Source: Dasypus novemcinctus (Eukaryota; Chordata; Mammalia; Cingulata; Dasypodidae). From it: DNA of 64,000 nucleotides. Below are positions 12,810-27,800 of this stretch, one piece after another. Each line of letters begins with the position of its first letter. Position 1 is the stretch's first letter. The notes beneath the pieces are model-generated. The model was not told the DNA's origin. It saw only the letters and a program-made list of their open reading frames with translations, and ran no database searches. Both the position numbers and the translations under genes were made by a program. Location: NCBI RefSeq assembly GCF_030445035.2, contig NC_080673.1, positions 161,196,216 through 161,260,215 of the forward strand. The letters are read 5' to 3'.

Positions 12810-15800
12810 CTAGCAAGGGAAAAAAAGTCCAAGTGCTATTATATTTCCCAGTTTTCTTTTCAAAACATCTTTTTCTATCCCTTGCATATCCCCAAAGAAT
12901 AACCTAGGTAAGTGGACCTAAACGTCCAGAGCAAGGAACAAACTTCCTCATCTTTTTGTGTTTATGAAATGAAGGGCAAAATAATGACTGCTGTTACAAG
13001 GGTACAGAGGGCAGGAGAAAATCAAAGAGATTATGATCTAGGGAAAGAGAGAAAAAGAAAAAAATTATAAACCAGACTAGGAAAATGGATTGGGAAAAAA
13101 AGACAAACTGCACACAAAAATGTTCCTAACAGCTGTGTGGCTATGAACAACACTATAATTACAGGGTCATTCTCAGATTCATGAGTTAAATTTCTGTTTA
13201 GTTTTCTATTATTTTAATGTGCCTGGTACACCTTAAGTTTTTAGAACACAGCCTATCCTAGCACATATAAGCAAAAATAGTTTATTAATATTGCAAACTT
13301 ATAATTCTAAACAGGTATGTCCAAATATGTAATTTATAGAAGGTCTAAATGAGAAAGAAAATTTCATTTTGCAAGGCCATGAAATATGATGAATTTTTAA
13401 GCTATGAACTGACTAGAGATGAAAAATGTCCATCTTAATATAAGAATTTTAAGAGGTACTAGGGATTGAACCTAGGACCTTGTACATGAAAAGCAGACAC
13501 TCAACCACTGAGCTACACCCACTCTCTAAGAATTAGCTAAACTTTAAATGTGCAATTGTTTATTTTTACATAGTTAAAGATAAACAATGTATTAACTTCC
13601 CAAGCTAAAGGATACTTTTAAGATTATTTCACTCAAAAAGTGGAACCCAAATGCAAACTGTGATAGCAGACTTGTTAAAAAGTTTATAAATCCTTAGCCT
13701 AGTAATTATTCTTTTAACTACAGTAATTGTTTTACAACTTGTTGCCTCAATTCATTTTACTTTAAATTCCATTGCTACTTGTTTGCTCAAGGTCTTGTCT
13801 GAAAAAAGCCCCAGAAGAAGGGAAAAATCTGGTGACAAAGCAGAAAAATAAATTCTCAGTACAAACTAACATAAAGATGATTCCTTGCTAATAAGAATAC
13901 TCCTCAAATGCTAGGCACTGAGTTGTTATTTATTTGTTACTCTCTCCTCACCTTTACCAGGCTGTTCTTTCACGTGCTCCTATAGGATAAGAAAATGGTT
14001 TTCATGTTATAGACAACTTATTCCTGGGCAGACCAAACTAAAAGAGTTTACAAAATGTACACCTAGCACTTTTCACAAACTGAATGTGTACTTCTATTTT
14101 CAAATGTATATAGCTCCAGGGTTTCCATAACATACTGGCCACTGAGGTCACAAGTAGTTTTTTGAAATTATGTATAATTCTTAAAAGTTCAAGTATACAA
14201 CTGTTATCATGAAGGGGGTACTAAAAATGCTTTCATCATTAAAAAAGAGAAAATAGTTTGATGAAGAATTGAAGGGACTCATTCTCCCTCCCATAAACAA
14301 ATTACAAATATTCTGTGACACATATAAGGTGGCCCCAAGCCTTAAAGTGTGATTCTCAACTGTCTTCAAGGTAAGTTGAAATGGTTAAACAAATGAAATA
14401 TTAGTATATTTTTGTTGGTCAATATTTCAAAAAATTGCCTGGCATCTGAGTTTCCCATTAAGTTTTTACCTAGCGTATCCAGAAGACAGGGATTTCAAAG
14501 AGTCATAAAAATCCACCACAATTTCACTCAAAGGGAAGAGATATTTAAGCATAACTCTATTTTGATCAATAAACATCATATTTTTCTGAACTGCTCTTCG
14601 AGCCTAAAAAGGGAGGAAAAGATGCATTTCATGAAAACCTACTCAAATATTTATTTGAATATAGACAGGTGTCAATTATTGAATTACAAATTTCCTTAGA
14701 AATCCTAATAGTAAACAGTGAGCAAAATGGAATAAATCTTTTGATGGTCTAGAAAAAAACTTATGACTTCTATTTATAAAACAAAACCACCTTGTATTTT
14801 ATTTATATTATGCTTGCTACCAAAACTTTTAATCCTTTTTTATCTAACAGTTTTACCTTTTTTAAAAATTACAGCTTTTCATTGAGCAACAGATCAATAT
14901 AATTACAGATAGTCTTTTTTGGCTTACAAAAAGGAAATTTAGGTCCACTGTTCTTTACTGACCAAAGTTACAGTCCAGTTTATGACAAAAGAATTAGAAC
15001 TCAAGTCCCCTAGTGCCCAACTGAAAGTTCTTTTCAACATATCAGAAAATTTCAAATAGGTATTTCTCAAGGGATGTGACTATATCCAATTTGTGGATTA
15101 AGTCATTTATAACAATGTGACAAAAACTAAAGCAAAATGGAGAATACTTTACAAATCTGAGCTCCCTGAAGTGTTATAATTTGTAAGAAACTATATTCAA
15201 TTTCAGGGACTCAAAAAGGCTTATTTAAAAAATTATACTCTTAGCTACTAAATAAAGCAACACATTTCTTTCATTTGGGCTAAAACAGCAATTCAGAATA
15301 TTAACAGATAAAAGTAATGATTTTTATTAAAATGCAAATAAGTTCCTTCCCCCACTGTCTTTATATATGTATATATATATATGAAAATTTCTTATTCAGT
15401 TCAATATGCTTAGCAATGAAAAATATTTAAAAACTGGGCTGGAAACCACTGTTGCATAGACTAAAACCTACACTTATATTAAACTGGATTACATTTGTAC
15501 CTCACAAAGCATCATTATTTTTCCAATGTATTCATCTGGTGTGATAATGGTGCCCAAAACAATTGGCTCCAAATATTCTGTTACTTTTGATTTATCAGGG
15601 AATTGTGCAGGATTTATGATTGTAATTTCTTTTTCTCTATATTCCTAAAAATTAGAAAAACCACAAATAGTAAAAAAGAAATCTTATTAATGCCTACATT
15701 TCTTAAAAGTTCACTTTTAATTTACAGTATATAATGGAAATTATTTTGTTGTAAAATTTGTTGTAATTAACAAAAACATAAAAGAATTCCTAAAGGTCAA

Positions 15801-18800
15801 AATATTATCTTAATATGCTTTAGATATAGAGATATAAATAATATATACTTGTTGACATTTACTAAACATATTTCATGTACCGTTTAGAAAAAGTATGACA
15901 TAATACATTTCAATCTGCCCCAAATAAAGCATTATAATTACAGTTTACTAAGTTAATTTTGTTGGAAATATTTACATATGTCAAAGTTAATATTTCTTTA
16001 AAATCGATTGCCACTTGGATGGAATTCAATATTTCTATCTTTATCTCTATCATTAATTTCAAATCTAAAATTTCTCACTGCCATATAGGAATGCTTTACT
16101 TTTTAGAAGATAAATTACCTATGACCAAAATTATACTTTTCATCTTAGTCCTGAATTTACAACATTATTTTTCATCACTAATTCCAGTTTTTACTCCCAG
16201 TAACAACTTATCATGTAGACATTAGGTGAAGAAAAATATTACAGAAATTTATTTCCAAATAACTTCTCCATCATTTGCCATAGTTAATTCAATTTTTATT
16301 ATTACTAATCAAGAAGTAAATATCATTTTAATAGCTCATTTGCTACCAATAAACTAAAATGTTTCTCTTCCATTCTGCATATGCACACATTTATTTAGTT
16401 TTCCCTTCTATGCAGGTTCACAACAATATTAAATATTATAGTACCTTTATCAATTTTGCTGATGAAAGAACAGCTTTAAAAGGAACAGTGGGGGTTGTCA
16501 AAATAACAGAAGCATTATATTCTTGTTCCAGTCGCTGGTTGAAAACTTCCATATGCAAGAGTCCAAGAAATCCCAACCTGGTGGAAAAAAGCCAAACTCC
16601 AAAATGTTTATGTCGCATGGCCTCTATTTTCTTTGACGAATATATTGTTATTTTGGAAGGTAGGGATGGAATCAAATGAGTCGTTCAAGCAATTTACTTC
16701 ATAAGTGCTGGCAAAATTTTATTAAATAAGATTCAAGTCTTCCATTAGTATTCTATTTGGAATTGCTGTCAAATACCCATAGAATGTCAATCATAGTGTG
16801 AAACAGTCAATCAATTTGTTCTAGTTCATTTTACACTAATAGGAATTTATCTTCAGAAATGATCAAGTGTAATACACCATTTAAACTTTACTTTCTTATA
16901 AAAATGGGAGTCTACAATGTGAATGAATCTTACCTCCAGCCAGCACCCAGGGCAAGGCTACTATCCCGATGAACTGTTACACTGGAGTCATTTAAAGTCA
17001 GTTTTTCTATAGCACTCTTCAGGTTATTATATTCAGACTGGTCTATAGGATACATTCCTAGGGACACAATGAATTCTAATTACCCATTTAAGTTACCCAT
17101 AGACCTAACCTAATATGCAATGCTGCCAAATTCAATATTAATAATTTAGCTTTTAAATTACTTTCTTGTATTTCAGTGACCAAAATATTGGTTTGCTAAG
17201 AGACTATGAATATTAAGTTACAGTAGCTCAAAGGATCTTGCAAGTCATGAGCCTTAATGAATTTTTTTACAACTGGAATCACAATCTAAATGTTTTCTTG
17301 CATTTGAAAATATACAGGGAAAAAAAAACAAAAAAAAGAATCATGGGAATTAGAGGCCTATTAGGAAAATGTACTTGTATTTATTACCAAAAAATTAAGG
17401 TGTAAGACATTCCACAATCAATATCTAAGTTACAAGAACAGAAATGAAAACTGCACTGAACTCTTTAATTCTATAGGGCAGGTTGTATCTTAAAATCAAG
17501 ATAAATCTTGCTTTTTTCAATTCACTGACAGGAACTTTGGCAGTTGCTACTGATTTATCTTCTCTTTTCTGACACCTCTGAAGTCCACACCTCAAATCCT
17601 CAAAACCTCCAAAATCCTCCAAAACATGGGGGAAAACAAAGTTCATTATTCCCAATGAGAAATGCTATATGAAAGAAAGATGCCGAGCACAGAGTAACTT
17701 GATGGCCCTTCAATCAGGTCTTTTTAAAATGTCTTTAATATCACACAGTGATAATAAAAGATTCTGAAGTTACACATATGTGAGGTGGCACTACTCTCTG
17801 CCACTTCTACACTTGTGAAATTCACTTTATTTTTTTAATGGTACCAGGGCCAGGACATAAGCTCAGGACATCATATGTGGGAAGCTGGCACTCAACCATT
17901 GAGCCACATTGGCTGCCATGAGATGTTTTTTTTTTTTCATTTGTTCACTTGTTTTTTTTGTTTTTAAGAGGCATGGGGGATTGAACCCAGGACCTCCCAC
18001 GTTTCAGGCACTCAGCCACTTGAGCCACATCCACTCCCTGCAATACACTTTTAATGAAAGGCCAGCTCAAATGTAAGGCAATAAATATCTGCTGATAAGC
18101 AGTAATAAAATTCCCTAATGAGGAAAATGTTTCATATATAATAATGGACTAACTCTAGAGAAATAAGGAAATTCATATTCTGATTGTTGGTCTATATTTC
18201 AAAGGCGCTTACATCTTACAGCGTCCTAATGGAATTTAAAAAATAGTTGACTAAAGTTTCATCATTACATATGAAATTATACTGATATATATAACATAAA
18301 AACATGAACAGTGGCCTACCATTTTCAGTTATTTAAAATAATCAGAATATTCATTTTCTAATGATATTCATCTTCTTATAATTTTTGTTTCACTGCACAG
18401 ACTTTTATTTTCAAAATATACTGACCCTCATTCTTTGAATTTGGGGTCTCCTCACCTGCAAATACCATTGGTTTCGCTGATTTAAACCCAGGCAAGGGTT
18501 CCACTGGTTGTTTATGTAAATATAATGTATCTCCTATTTGTGCGTCAGTGACATCTTTCATCCCAGCAATCAGATAGCCCACCTGTCCTGCATATCTAAA
18601 TAAAATTATTAAATGGAAATAATATTTACTGTTTCAAGTGCATACTCATAATTAGTTCTACCTTCCCAGGAAACTACCACACTTTCCAAACAAAATCTCA
18701 TCAAATTGAAAATAAGCACTACATATCAATTCTCAAACTTTAAGGACTGTAAGCAAGAGTATATCATGCCTTACAACCCATTAACTAAGGGCCTTTGCAC

Positions 18801-21800
18801 TACAAGCATAAGGCCTTCTTCATGACTCTGCACAACTTGACAAATAAAACAACAGCTTCTAAATATAATGTAAAGATAGTGAAACTGCTAAGTTCAGAAG
18901 CACACAACACTTTCTATACTAATCATGCTAGAAATTATTTTAAAGAAAAATAAAAGGTAAATTTTTAACCAAATAGAAAAATGTGAAGTCTAAATAAACC
19001 TGACATTAAATCATGGTTTCTCTTTGTAAGAAAAGAGCAAATTCTAAGATTTCTGGGTTTTAGCTTATTTTTTTTTTTTAAAAAGCAAATTCCTGAGCCT
19101 ATCTTGGCTTGGAAAATATTCAACCAATTCCCTTCACCTTTGATTCTATATCTTAAATAACAAACTTACTTATATTTAAATGACGTTCAATATTTTATAT
19201 GTATGCAAGGATACAGACAGACCTTAGAAATATTTGGGTAAAATTAAATAAATAAAATATGTTTTCTAACTGTCAAATAAAAAATGTAATCGGAAAAAGT
19301 ACATTAGTTTTAGACAATCAACAAAAACATTCAAATGTGACCTGTATAGTTATCTGGGTCATACTTCAATTTTTATGTTGAGGAAACAAAGACCTTTAGA
19401 AAGCTTCAGCTATGTCCCAAGGCCCTTTATCTAATCAGTGTTTGATATAGAGTAGGCACTCAATATTTGTATGAACTCAGAACTCTATTTTCCTAATGCA
19501 CTCTGCCATGCTAACCCCACTTCCTAGGAAATCTAGTAAATCAAGGTTTTAACATGAATTCTCAAAAAAAAAAAAAGAAATTATCAAAGTTTCCTTACTA
19601 ACTTTATGTTGAAAAACCCAACTGGGTTTTTATAAAGAAATTAAATGTCAAAAATACCAGATAAGGACATGAGTGGGGAACTCTCTTTCACTGTCCCATC
19701 AAATACATCAATATAAGACCATATCTATACTGGGTCAAAAAATTAGCTATGACTAGTGATTAGAGATAAAAATATATCAAGAATATTTTATATTCATAGA
19801 ATTTCTATCATCCTTCACACGAGATTCCTTTTGACAGAGCTTTCACGGTACAGTTGAATTACATCATCAGTTTTGTTTCTCTGGTTACCAAATTGGGATC
19901 TTTATATGTATACCAAGTTGAGAAAGAGGGAGAGATAGAGAAACGCATACAAATTTACTCTAATTACTAATACAGATTACTTACAATTTATGAGTTGGCT
20001 GCTCATTAGGATTCAGAATCCCTACTTCATTAACTTCATATGTCTTCTGATTATGTGCAGATACAATTTTATCTCCTTTGGAAACCACTCCGTCAAATAA
20101 TGCTACATTGGTTATCACACCCCTATACTGGTCAAAGGTAGAGTCAAATACCAAAGCTTTCAGGGGATTTTTGCGATGCACTTTAGGACTATTAAAAATA
20201 AGTAGAAGTAAATACACAATACTAAATTAAAATCCTAATAAAATACTACTCAAATATTATGCTTAATTTATTCTAGTACTTGAGAAAGGTTGATATCAAA
20301 CATCCAAAATAACAACCTTTCTATAAATGTTACAAACATAACATTTGTTACAAATACAAAAATAATGCCTATTTTTATATTAAATTTAATTCAAATTCCA
20401 ATTTTAAATAAATGTTTTAAAATTATTTATGAAACTGATGAAATAAATATATTTATTGGATATTAAAGTAAATTAATTACCAATGTACTGAAGTCTCTAT
20501 TATAATGACAGTTAAGCAGAGTCCTATCTTTGATTTTTCTTTTATTTTACTATATTTACATTCTGTATAATTCTAAAAATAAATTTAAAAAATTATTCTC
20601 ACTGACCACAAGAGTATATCTGCCATATCCACTAAGCTAAAATAATGGACCATACTGATGTCTTTAGTCTATTAAATATATAAGTAAATAGTATAAAAAT
20701 AAGAAAATACTTACGGGGGAATTCTTTTAATGACTGCCTGAAGAACACTTTCAACATTTGTTCCAAGTTTAGCAGAAATCTAAAAATACATATGAGAAAA
20801 ATAAGCATTCAAAGTTAAGGCTATACTTTTCTATCTAATGACTGTGATTTATGATCAAAAGGAAGAACAGTTTTCAGTTTGTTTGAGCAACATATATTTA
20901 AAGGATAAGCAAAAAAAAAAAAACAAAAACAATTAGTATATTTACAAATATCCTGTGTTACAGTTACAAAGCTCTGTGGTTCTGGAATTAAATTACAAGA
21001 TTATTATGATTATAGTATTGAAAGAGAAATGGAGTTCAAAATATCTGGGTAACAATCCTGACTTTGCATGGAACTTATGACTGACAAATACATTTATCTT
21101 TGAGCTTAAATATCCTCATCTGAAAAAAGGAAATGTTTATTCATATTTTGCCTAAATATCAAGGTTGTTGTGTGAATAAATAAATACAAATGGCATACAA
21201 CTATAAGGCATATTATTTACTATTTTATTGTTCTTACACCAAAAAAGCAAGCCAGTAGACTCAAACCACATGCACATGGACTGACCCCTGTCACCACCAG
21301 TAATTGGACAGTCTCTGAAATCTTGATGTCAAATATCCACTCCCTGAAAACCAACTCTGACCTTTCAAACTCACTTTAAACTAGGGTTACTTAAATTCAG
21401 CCCTACTGAAATTTTGGGCTAGACAGTTCTATGTTGTGGGAGAAGTCCTGTGCACCTGAGGATGGCAAACAGCATCCCTGGTACCTATGCATAGATGCCA
21501 GTAGCATCCAATCCCAAGTTGTGACAACCAACAATGTCTCCAGTGTGTGCAAAATTGCTCCACACTGAGAATCACGGCTCTACACTCTAGTACCTTCTCT
21601 CCAACAGTCCTTTACAATCACAACTTTTAATTCATTGGATGTACTACTGTTTTCTATGATTCATTAGCCTCTCACCCTCTTCCAGCCTTTCCCAGCTGAG
21701 ACTCCAAGGTCCAAAATTTACAAGTACTCTGTTCAACCACCTTGTATTTTCTCCCAATTATAAGCAGCTGTCAAAACCACAGCATCCAACTATATGCCTT

Positions 21801-24800
21801 TTCCATGTTTATATATAGAGCAGCTGAACATTACTGGAGAAAAACCAAACAACTCGTCTAGTTGGTTTCTCATGAATTTATAACCACAGCTCTCAATGTG
21901 CATTTATTAACACTTCCTAGAAGTCCCAGGATACTTCCCTTAGTAAAGTTACAGTACCATTCAATAAGAAGATTATTTTACATTATCTTCCTTTCAACCC
22001 GCACATGTCCACTCAGGCCAATTTTCTCTCAGCTCATAATTTCACCTATTTCATTAAGGAAACAAAACATCAAAAAAACTCTCATCCTAATACATAAACC
22101 TATATCCATAACCCTACCTTCTGGCATTACAATCTGAGACTTACTCTCACTTCTCTGCAAAGCCAATCCTTCCACATCACACTTTTGTTCTGGATCCTAC
22201 CTTCTGCACCTCTTCTCAAGTTCTTACAGTACTTCTTACATTATAAAAACAGACAATAATGTTGTCTGACTTCTAGAACTTCTCTACCTAAACCGTTTCC
22301 AAGGCTTTTAAATACTAGATATGTGTTGATGACTCCTATATATTGATCTTTGACCCAAACATCCCCATGAATGTCAGATGTGTATATTTATGCACTATTT
22401 CTACTTGCATGTCTTAACAGAAACTTCAAACTATGTTCAAAACAGAGTGCTTTATTTCTCCCCACATCTGTTCCTCCTCCATCCTGTCCATCTTAATAAA
22501 TGCTACCACTATTCAGCCAGAGGCTCAAACCCAAAGCCTCCAAGTCATCCTCAATTCTTTCCTTTCTACACTTCTTTACATGTAACCCATCAGCAAATCT
22601 ATTATACCTACAAAATATACATCAAATCACTCACTCCAACACCACCACCAGATTTATTCACAATTGTTTTCATTGGGGTTATTACTTCTAGCTGATTTCC
22701 CTGTATTTCTTGCCCCTCTCCAATCCATTCTGTACAAGGCAGCCTAAATGATCAGTTTATAACACTCCTTACTTTAAAATCCTTTCACTATCTTAGAATA
22801 ATTTTCAAACTCTAGCACAGCAAGAGTCTCAGCATGACTTATTCCTGCCTATCTCTACAAAACCATCTCATCCAATCTGCCTTCTTTCCATTCTTTAAAC
22901 ATGCCAAACCATTTCCTAATTTAGGACTTTGCACTTGCTTTTTCCTTTTCCTAGAATGCTTTTCTCTCAACTCTTCATTTCTTCAGGTCTCAGTTCAACT
23001 GTCCACTCATCTGAAAGCACTTCCTTAAATTGCTCCATATCATAGCATCTCTGAGAAAAAAAGATTTTGCTGTTTGTTAGTTATGGTATTCCACACCTAG
23101 AACAATACAATTTATTGAATGACTTTCCTTTACATCTGCCCCATGAAATACTATGCTTGCTTCTTAACTTATTTGCTGACTGCCTCCCTAAGTAGAATAT
23201 AAACACTATGAGGCAGTGGTCTTCCATGTCCTGTTAAATGCTGTGCTTCTAGCTGGGACATACCACATTTCTGAATGAATTTTGTACAGATTTATTAATG
23301 CCAGAATAGTTTATCATACTTTAATGTAATACAGTCTTAAGTTATGAAAGCATAATTCCAGTGACTGCCTTATTATAGGGTTTATAAAAGCCATTCAATT
23401 TTATATATACATTGAAGGAAAAAAATTATCAGTTATTACCAGGTTGTATATAACCATCCATCATGGTAAGGTTAAAAAAAAACCAAAAAAAAAAAAAAAC
23501 TTCACCACCTGAAACTTGCTTTTTTAAAAACCAAATGAGATTGAGAATGAATGTTAAACACTGTATTCTTGCACTCACACACACTACATACACTAGCATG
23601 TACCACAGTACAGTTTGGATGTAGCTTTTTAAGACCCAATTTATTATATTAAAGGGTAAAAAAAATTTAAAATGATATTACCTTTGATATAAACAAAGCT
23701 ATTGTTTCCTAACATTACTACTACAGCTAGCTCTATTATAAAGTAGCTAATTGTCAATTCAAGAATGATACATTCAAAGGCCCTGAAATTAGTTTGAAAT
23801 TTGAAACAGCTCTTCAGGGAGAATATTTTCATAAGAGATAAATAATATACAAGAATAATTTTGCAATGAGTCTTAGAAGGCCTCCTTTTTAGTTCTGACA
23901 CACTGGCTAACTAGATCTGTGATGTTAAGAAAGCGATAAAGCCTTTGAGCTTTAGTTCCTTTCACTGTAACAAGAAAAATTCCTACTTAGGTTTTTGGTG
24001 AGGATCAGAAGAAATGTTTTAATAAAAAGAACTTTGTAAAATGATAAAATTACTCACAATGCTGGGCTATTAAATGCTATGAAATTTCACTTAGGCCAAT
24101 TACCTGAGATTAGTATAATCGATTATCTTCAAAATAAATATTTTACCTTAAGACATTCATCACTTGGAATATCAAACACCTTTTCAATTTGTTTTTCAAC
24201 CCTTTCAGGATCAGCATTCTTCAGATCTATCTTTAAAAAAAAAAAAGTCAATACAATAAAAATAAACTGTATTATGCAGTAACAGTATTTGAAGATCGTT
24301 AAATGCTTACCTATTTGAATCTAACTAACCCTTCTGTGATTATTCTCCAAAGTATAAAATTAATCTAGACATAATCTATATAATTTTGTTAAGTATGATC
24401 ACTGAAAAACAGATATCAGACAGCAGAGCTGTCAAATATTTAGGCAAACTACTCAAGGTAGTAGAAGAGTTCAATACTAATTTATCAGTTAGCACCATGT
24501 GAACTGATTTTATAGTAGACATATACCAGATTATAACATTAAGTCTGACAACAACCAAGTTATCTATTGGGAAACTTTGCTCCCCTTAAACTTAACTCCA
24601 ATATCACCTATCACATGCAGCTAAGCAGCTAAAATAAATAAATCCCACCAATATTCTTAGTAAAGAATTGGAGATCCCTCAAATAAAAAATAGTACACTT
24701 GACATTCAAACACTAAATATACTTTTAGAAAGTGAAATAATAAATATCATTGTTGTCTCATTGTATTTACCTTGTTTATAACTGGAATTACTGATAGTTG

Positions 24801-27800
24801 TGCTTCAAAAGCAAGAAAGAAGTTTGCTACAGTTTGGGCTTGAATACCCTGAAAATATAAAGACACAAGATACCAAGATGACCATCTACCATCTATCACA
24901 AAATTTATCACCCCTACATCTTTACCAAAACTGAGGCTTTTTATGACTTTATAATGAAATTCAACACAATGCTAAATAATGGCCACTGCTACTTTTCTCT
25001 CCAGCTTACTTCCCTGGGATCAAATTGAAGAAAGCTCATGACACAGCAATAACATCAAGCAGAGTGAGCCACAACCATCTACTAAGCTTGAGGAGACCCT
25101 CACACAGAGATACAGACTATGGTACTCATACTTTCATACACCTGGATCATTCCCTGTGATAATTCCTTTCAGTTAAGGAAGCATTTATTAGAGGACCATC
25201 TCTGTGGCAAGCACAAGCACCATCAGGCACTGGAGACACACAAATGAAACATGGACCTCCAAGGAAAGAGTCATGCAAGGCAGTTTACAAAGCCCAGTAC
25301 TATTCACATAAGGTAGAGACTGACATTCTGTGGCATGATTGGAAGGCTTAATACAGAAAACAAACCAAAAATCCTTTGGATTTTGAATGAAAAGTCAAGG
25401 AAAACTAAAATATACTAAAAACGTACTTACATTTAATAGTACATTGTAACTCTTAGCTCGTATTTTAAGGTCATCTGCGTAATATGTTCTTATGGTTTTA
25501 TGTTTATATCCTGAAAGAACTTGGTAAAGCTATTGACAAGCATTTTTAAACACAACACCTCCCAAGTTATTACCTGAAATAACCCAAAATGATTTGAAAA
25601 GTAAAAGATTTATTTTCAACCTCTATTTTGATATGGAAAACTCAGATTAAGAACTCCTAAAATTATTTTTTTGGTGCAAGATATTTACGAACATGACATG
25701 ATACTTCAACAAAAAAAATGTATCAATTTCTTGAACAATTTGAGTATTTTCATCTTAAAAGTGAACTAACTAGTCTGGGGAGCGGGTATAGCTCAGTGGT
25801 TCAGCACCTGCTTCCCATGTTTGAGGTCCCGGGTTCAATCTCCGGTACCTCCTGGGAAAAACAAAAAGAAGCAAACTAGTCAATTTCATAGAATGCTTTA
25901 GTGAACAATAACTTCAAATTAACAGCCCCAAAACTTATGGCTTTAAATAACACAATAAATCTATTTTTTGCAAACACAAAAATTACATTTCCAAAACAAA
26001 GTTTAAGGAAAACCTCTTAAAACAACCAAAGCCATATCACATCATATAAAATGAAAAAAATACCTACCTCATTTGCATCGACCACAAGTAAAACACCCTG
26101 GCAGGCAGAGAGTGACCTGGATACTTCATAATTAAAATCAACATGGCCCTGAGAAACAAAAATTATTAATAACTTTAAATGTTACCTATAGTATTTTTTA
26201 GGGAGGTGTATCATGGGAAGTCTATTGATTCTACTTGATAAAAAGTTGTTAAGTATAGGTTTCTTTTTTCTAGCTTGTACTTGTGAAATATTACATCAAC
26301 ATAAGAAAACAAAGAGCATAGCTAAGTATATAATATTCAGTTAAAAAAATAGCTATACATACAAAATTGATGTTACTCTTACCGGAGTATCAATGAGATT
26401 GAAAAGGTACTGCTTTCCCTCACAATTATAAAAGAGAGATGCTGTTTGTGCTTTAACAGTAATTCCTCTTTCTCGTTCCACTTGCAATTTATCAAGAACT
26501 TGCTTATTATTCTTTGTTTTATCAATTGTCCCTATAAACAGAAACACTTATTGAGACTTAAATTTAAAAAAAGAGCATGTTACAAGAAATTACCAATTAC
26601 CCATCGCCATCAATTAACTCTATAACATAAAATGAAAATACCTGTTAGTTCCAGAAGCCTATCAGCTAAAGTACTTTTGCCATGATCCACATGTGCAATG
26701 ATACTGAAATTTCTAATATTTTCAACAGGAAATGTAGACATGTCCATTTTTTCCTAGAAAGTGTGAGAAATACTACATTTACGAGTAGAAATTCTCCATA
26801 ACATGAAACAAGCATACTAATTCAAAAATATTATTTTATTCTTCTTTGAGGAATTTTATTTCTAACATTTATATTGTTTATATAGTTCTTACAACAAAGA
26901 GACATATGACTAAACTATTACAAGGAACACATTACAATAGAACTCAAATTTATCAGTTTCATAGTCACAGCTAAATAAAATTTCCTTAATATTTCCATCA
27001 CTGTAAAAATCAGGAATTGAATTTATTTTCATGAATAGAGAATACAAGATACCTGGAAGTACCCAACAGCTGAGAGTGTCTTGTCCAGCAATATCTCTGT
27101 AGGCAAAGAAGCCACAGAAAAGCTCAAATATTGAATGAGGGAAGCAGATGTAGCTCAAAGGACTGGGCTCCCATCTACCATATGGGAGGTCCAGGGTTCA
27201 ATTCCCCCGGCCTCCTCATGAAGGCAAGGTGGCTTGCACAGAGCTGGCCCACATGGAGTGCTGGTGCAGCCATATGATGCAGCAAAAAAGAGACAGAGGA
27301 GAAACAATAAGACATGCAACAGACCAGGGAGCTGAGGTGGCACAAGAGATTGAGCACCTCTCTCCTACTACAGAAGGTACCAGGATCAGTTCTCAGTACG
27401 AACCAAAGAGAAAACAAGCAAACACAGAAGAAAACACAGCAAATGGACACAGAAAGCAGACAACTGGGAGGGTGGGTGGGAATAAATAAATAAATCTTTG
27501 GGGTAAAAAAAGAATGAAATCCTCTGCCCCTATAACATTTAATCATCAGTCAAGTCTATTTAAGATTCTATTCATCTAATAATCTCCAAAGGTGTAATTT
27601 AAATATAATTTTACTTGACTACTTTACTGAAGAGTGAAAACAATCACATTGGAAGGCTTTTTTTTTCCTTGTCACTTAAAATTTTTAAGTATTTTAAAAT
27701 GAAAATTCCTGATTTTTAGTGCACACATTTTTTAAAATGTTATTCCTGATTTTTAGTGCACATTTTAAAAAATGGTACTAAGATTTATCACAACCGCTAA

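Noticed and set aside
21862-22695. Two open frames (91 and 105 codons) as possible coding exons
   Set aside because: They lie in the 3' part of an L2 LINE within a GUF1 intron and on the opposite strand.
25776-25873. tRNA gene
   Set aside because: A and B boxes are present, but the sequence has an A-rich tail and 8-bp target duplications and does not fold as a proper tRNA; it is a tRNA-derived SINE.
27175-27546. 123-codon frame on the - strand
   Set aside because: It is the complement of a long DAS-type SINE; the same frame type appears at the 34.1-kb and 37.6-kb copies.
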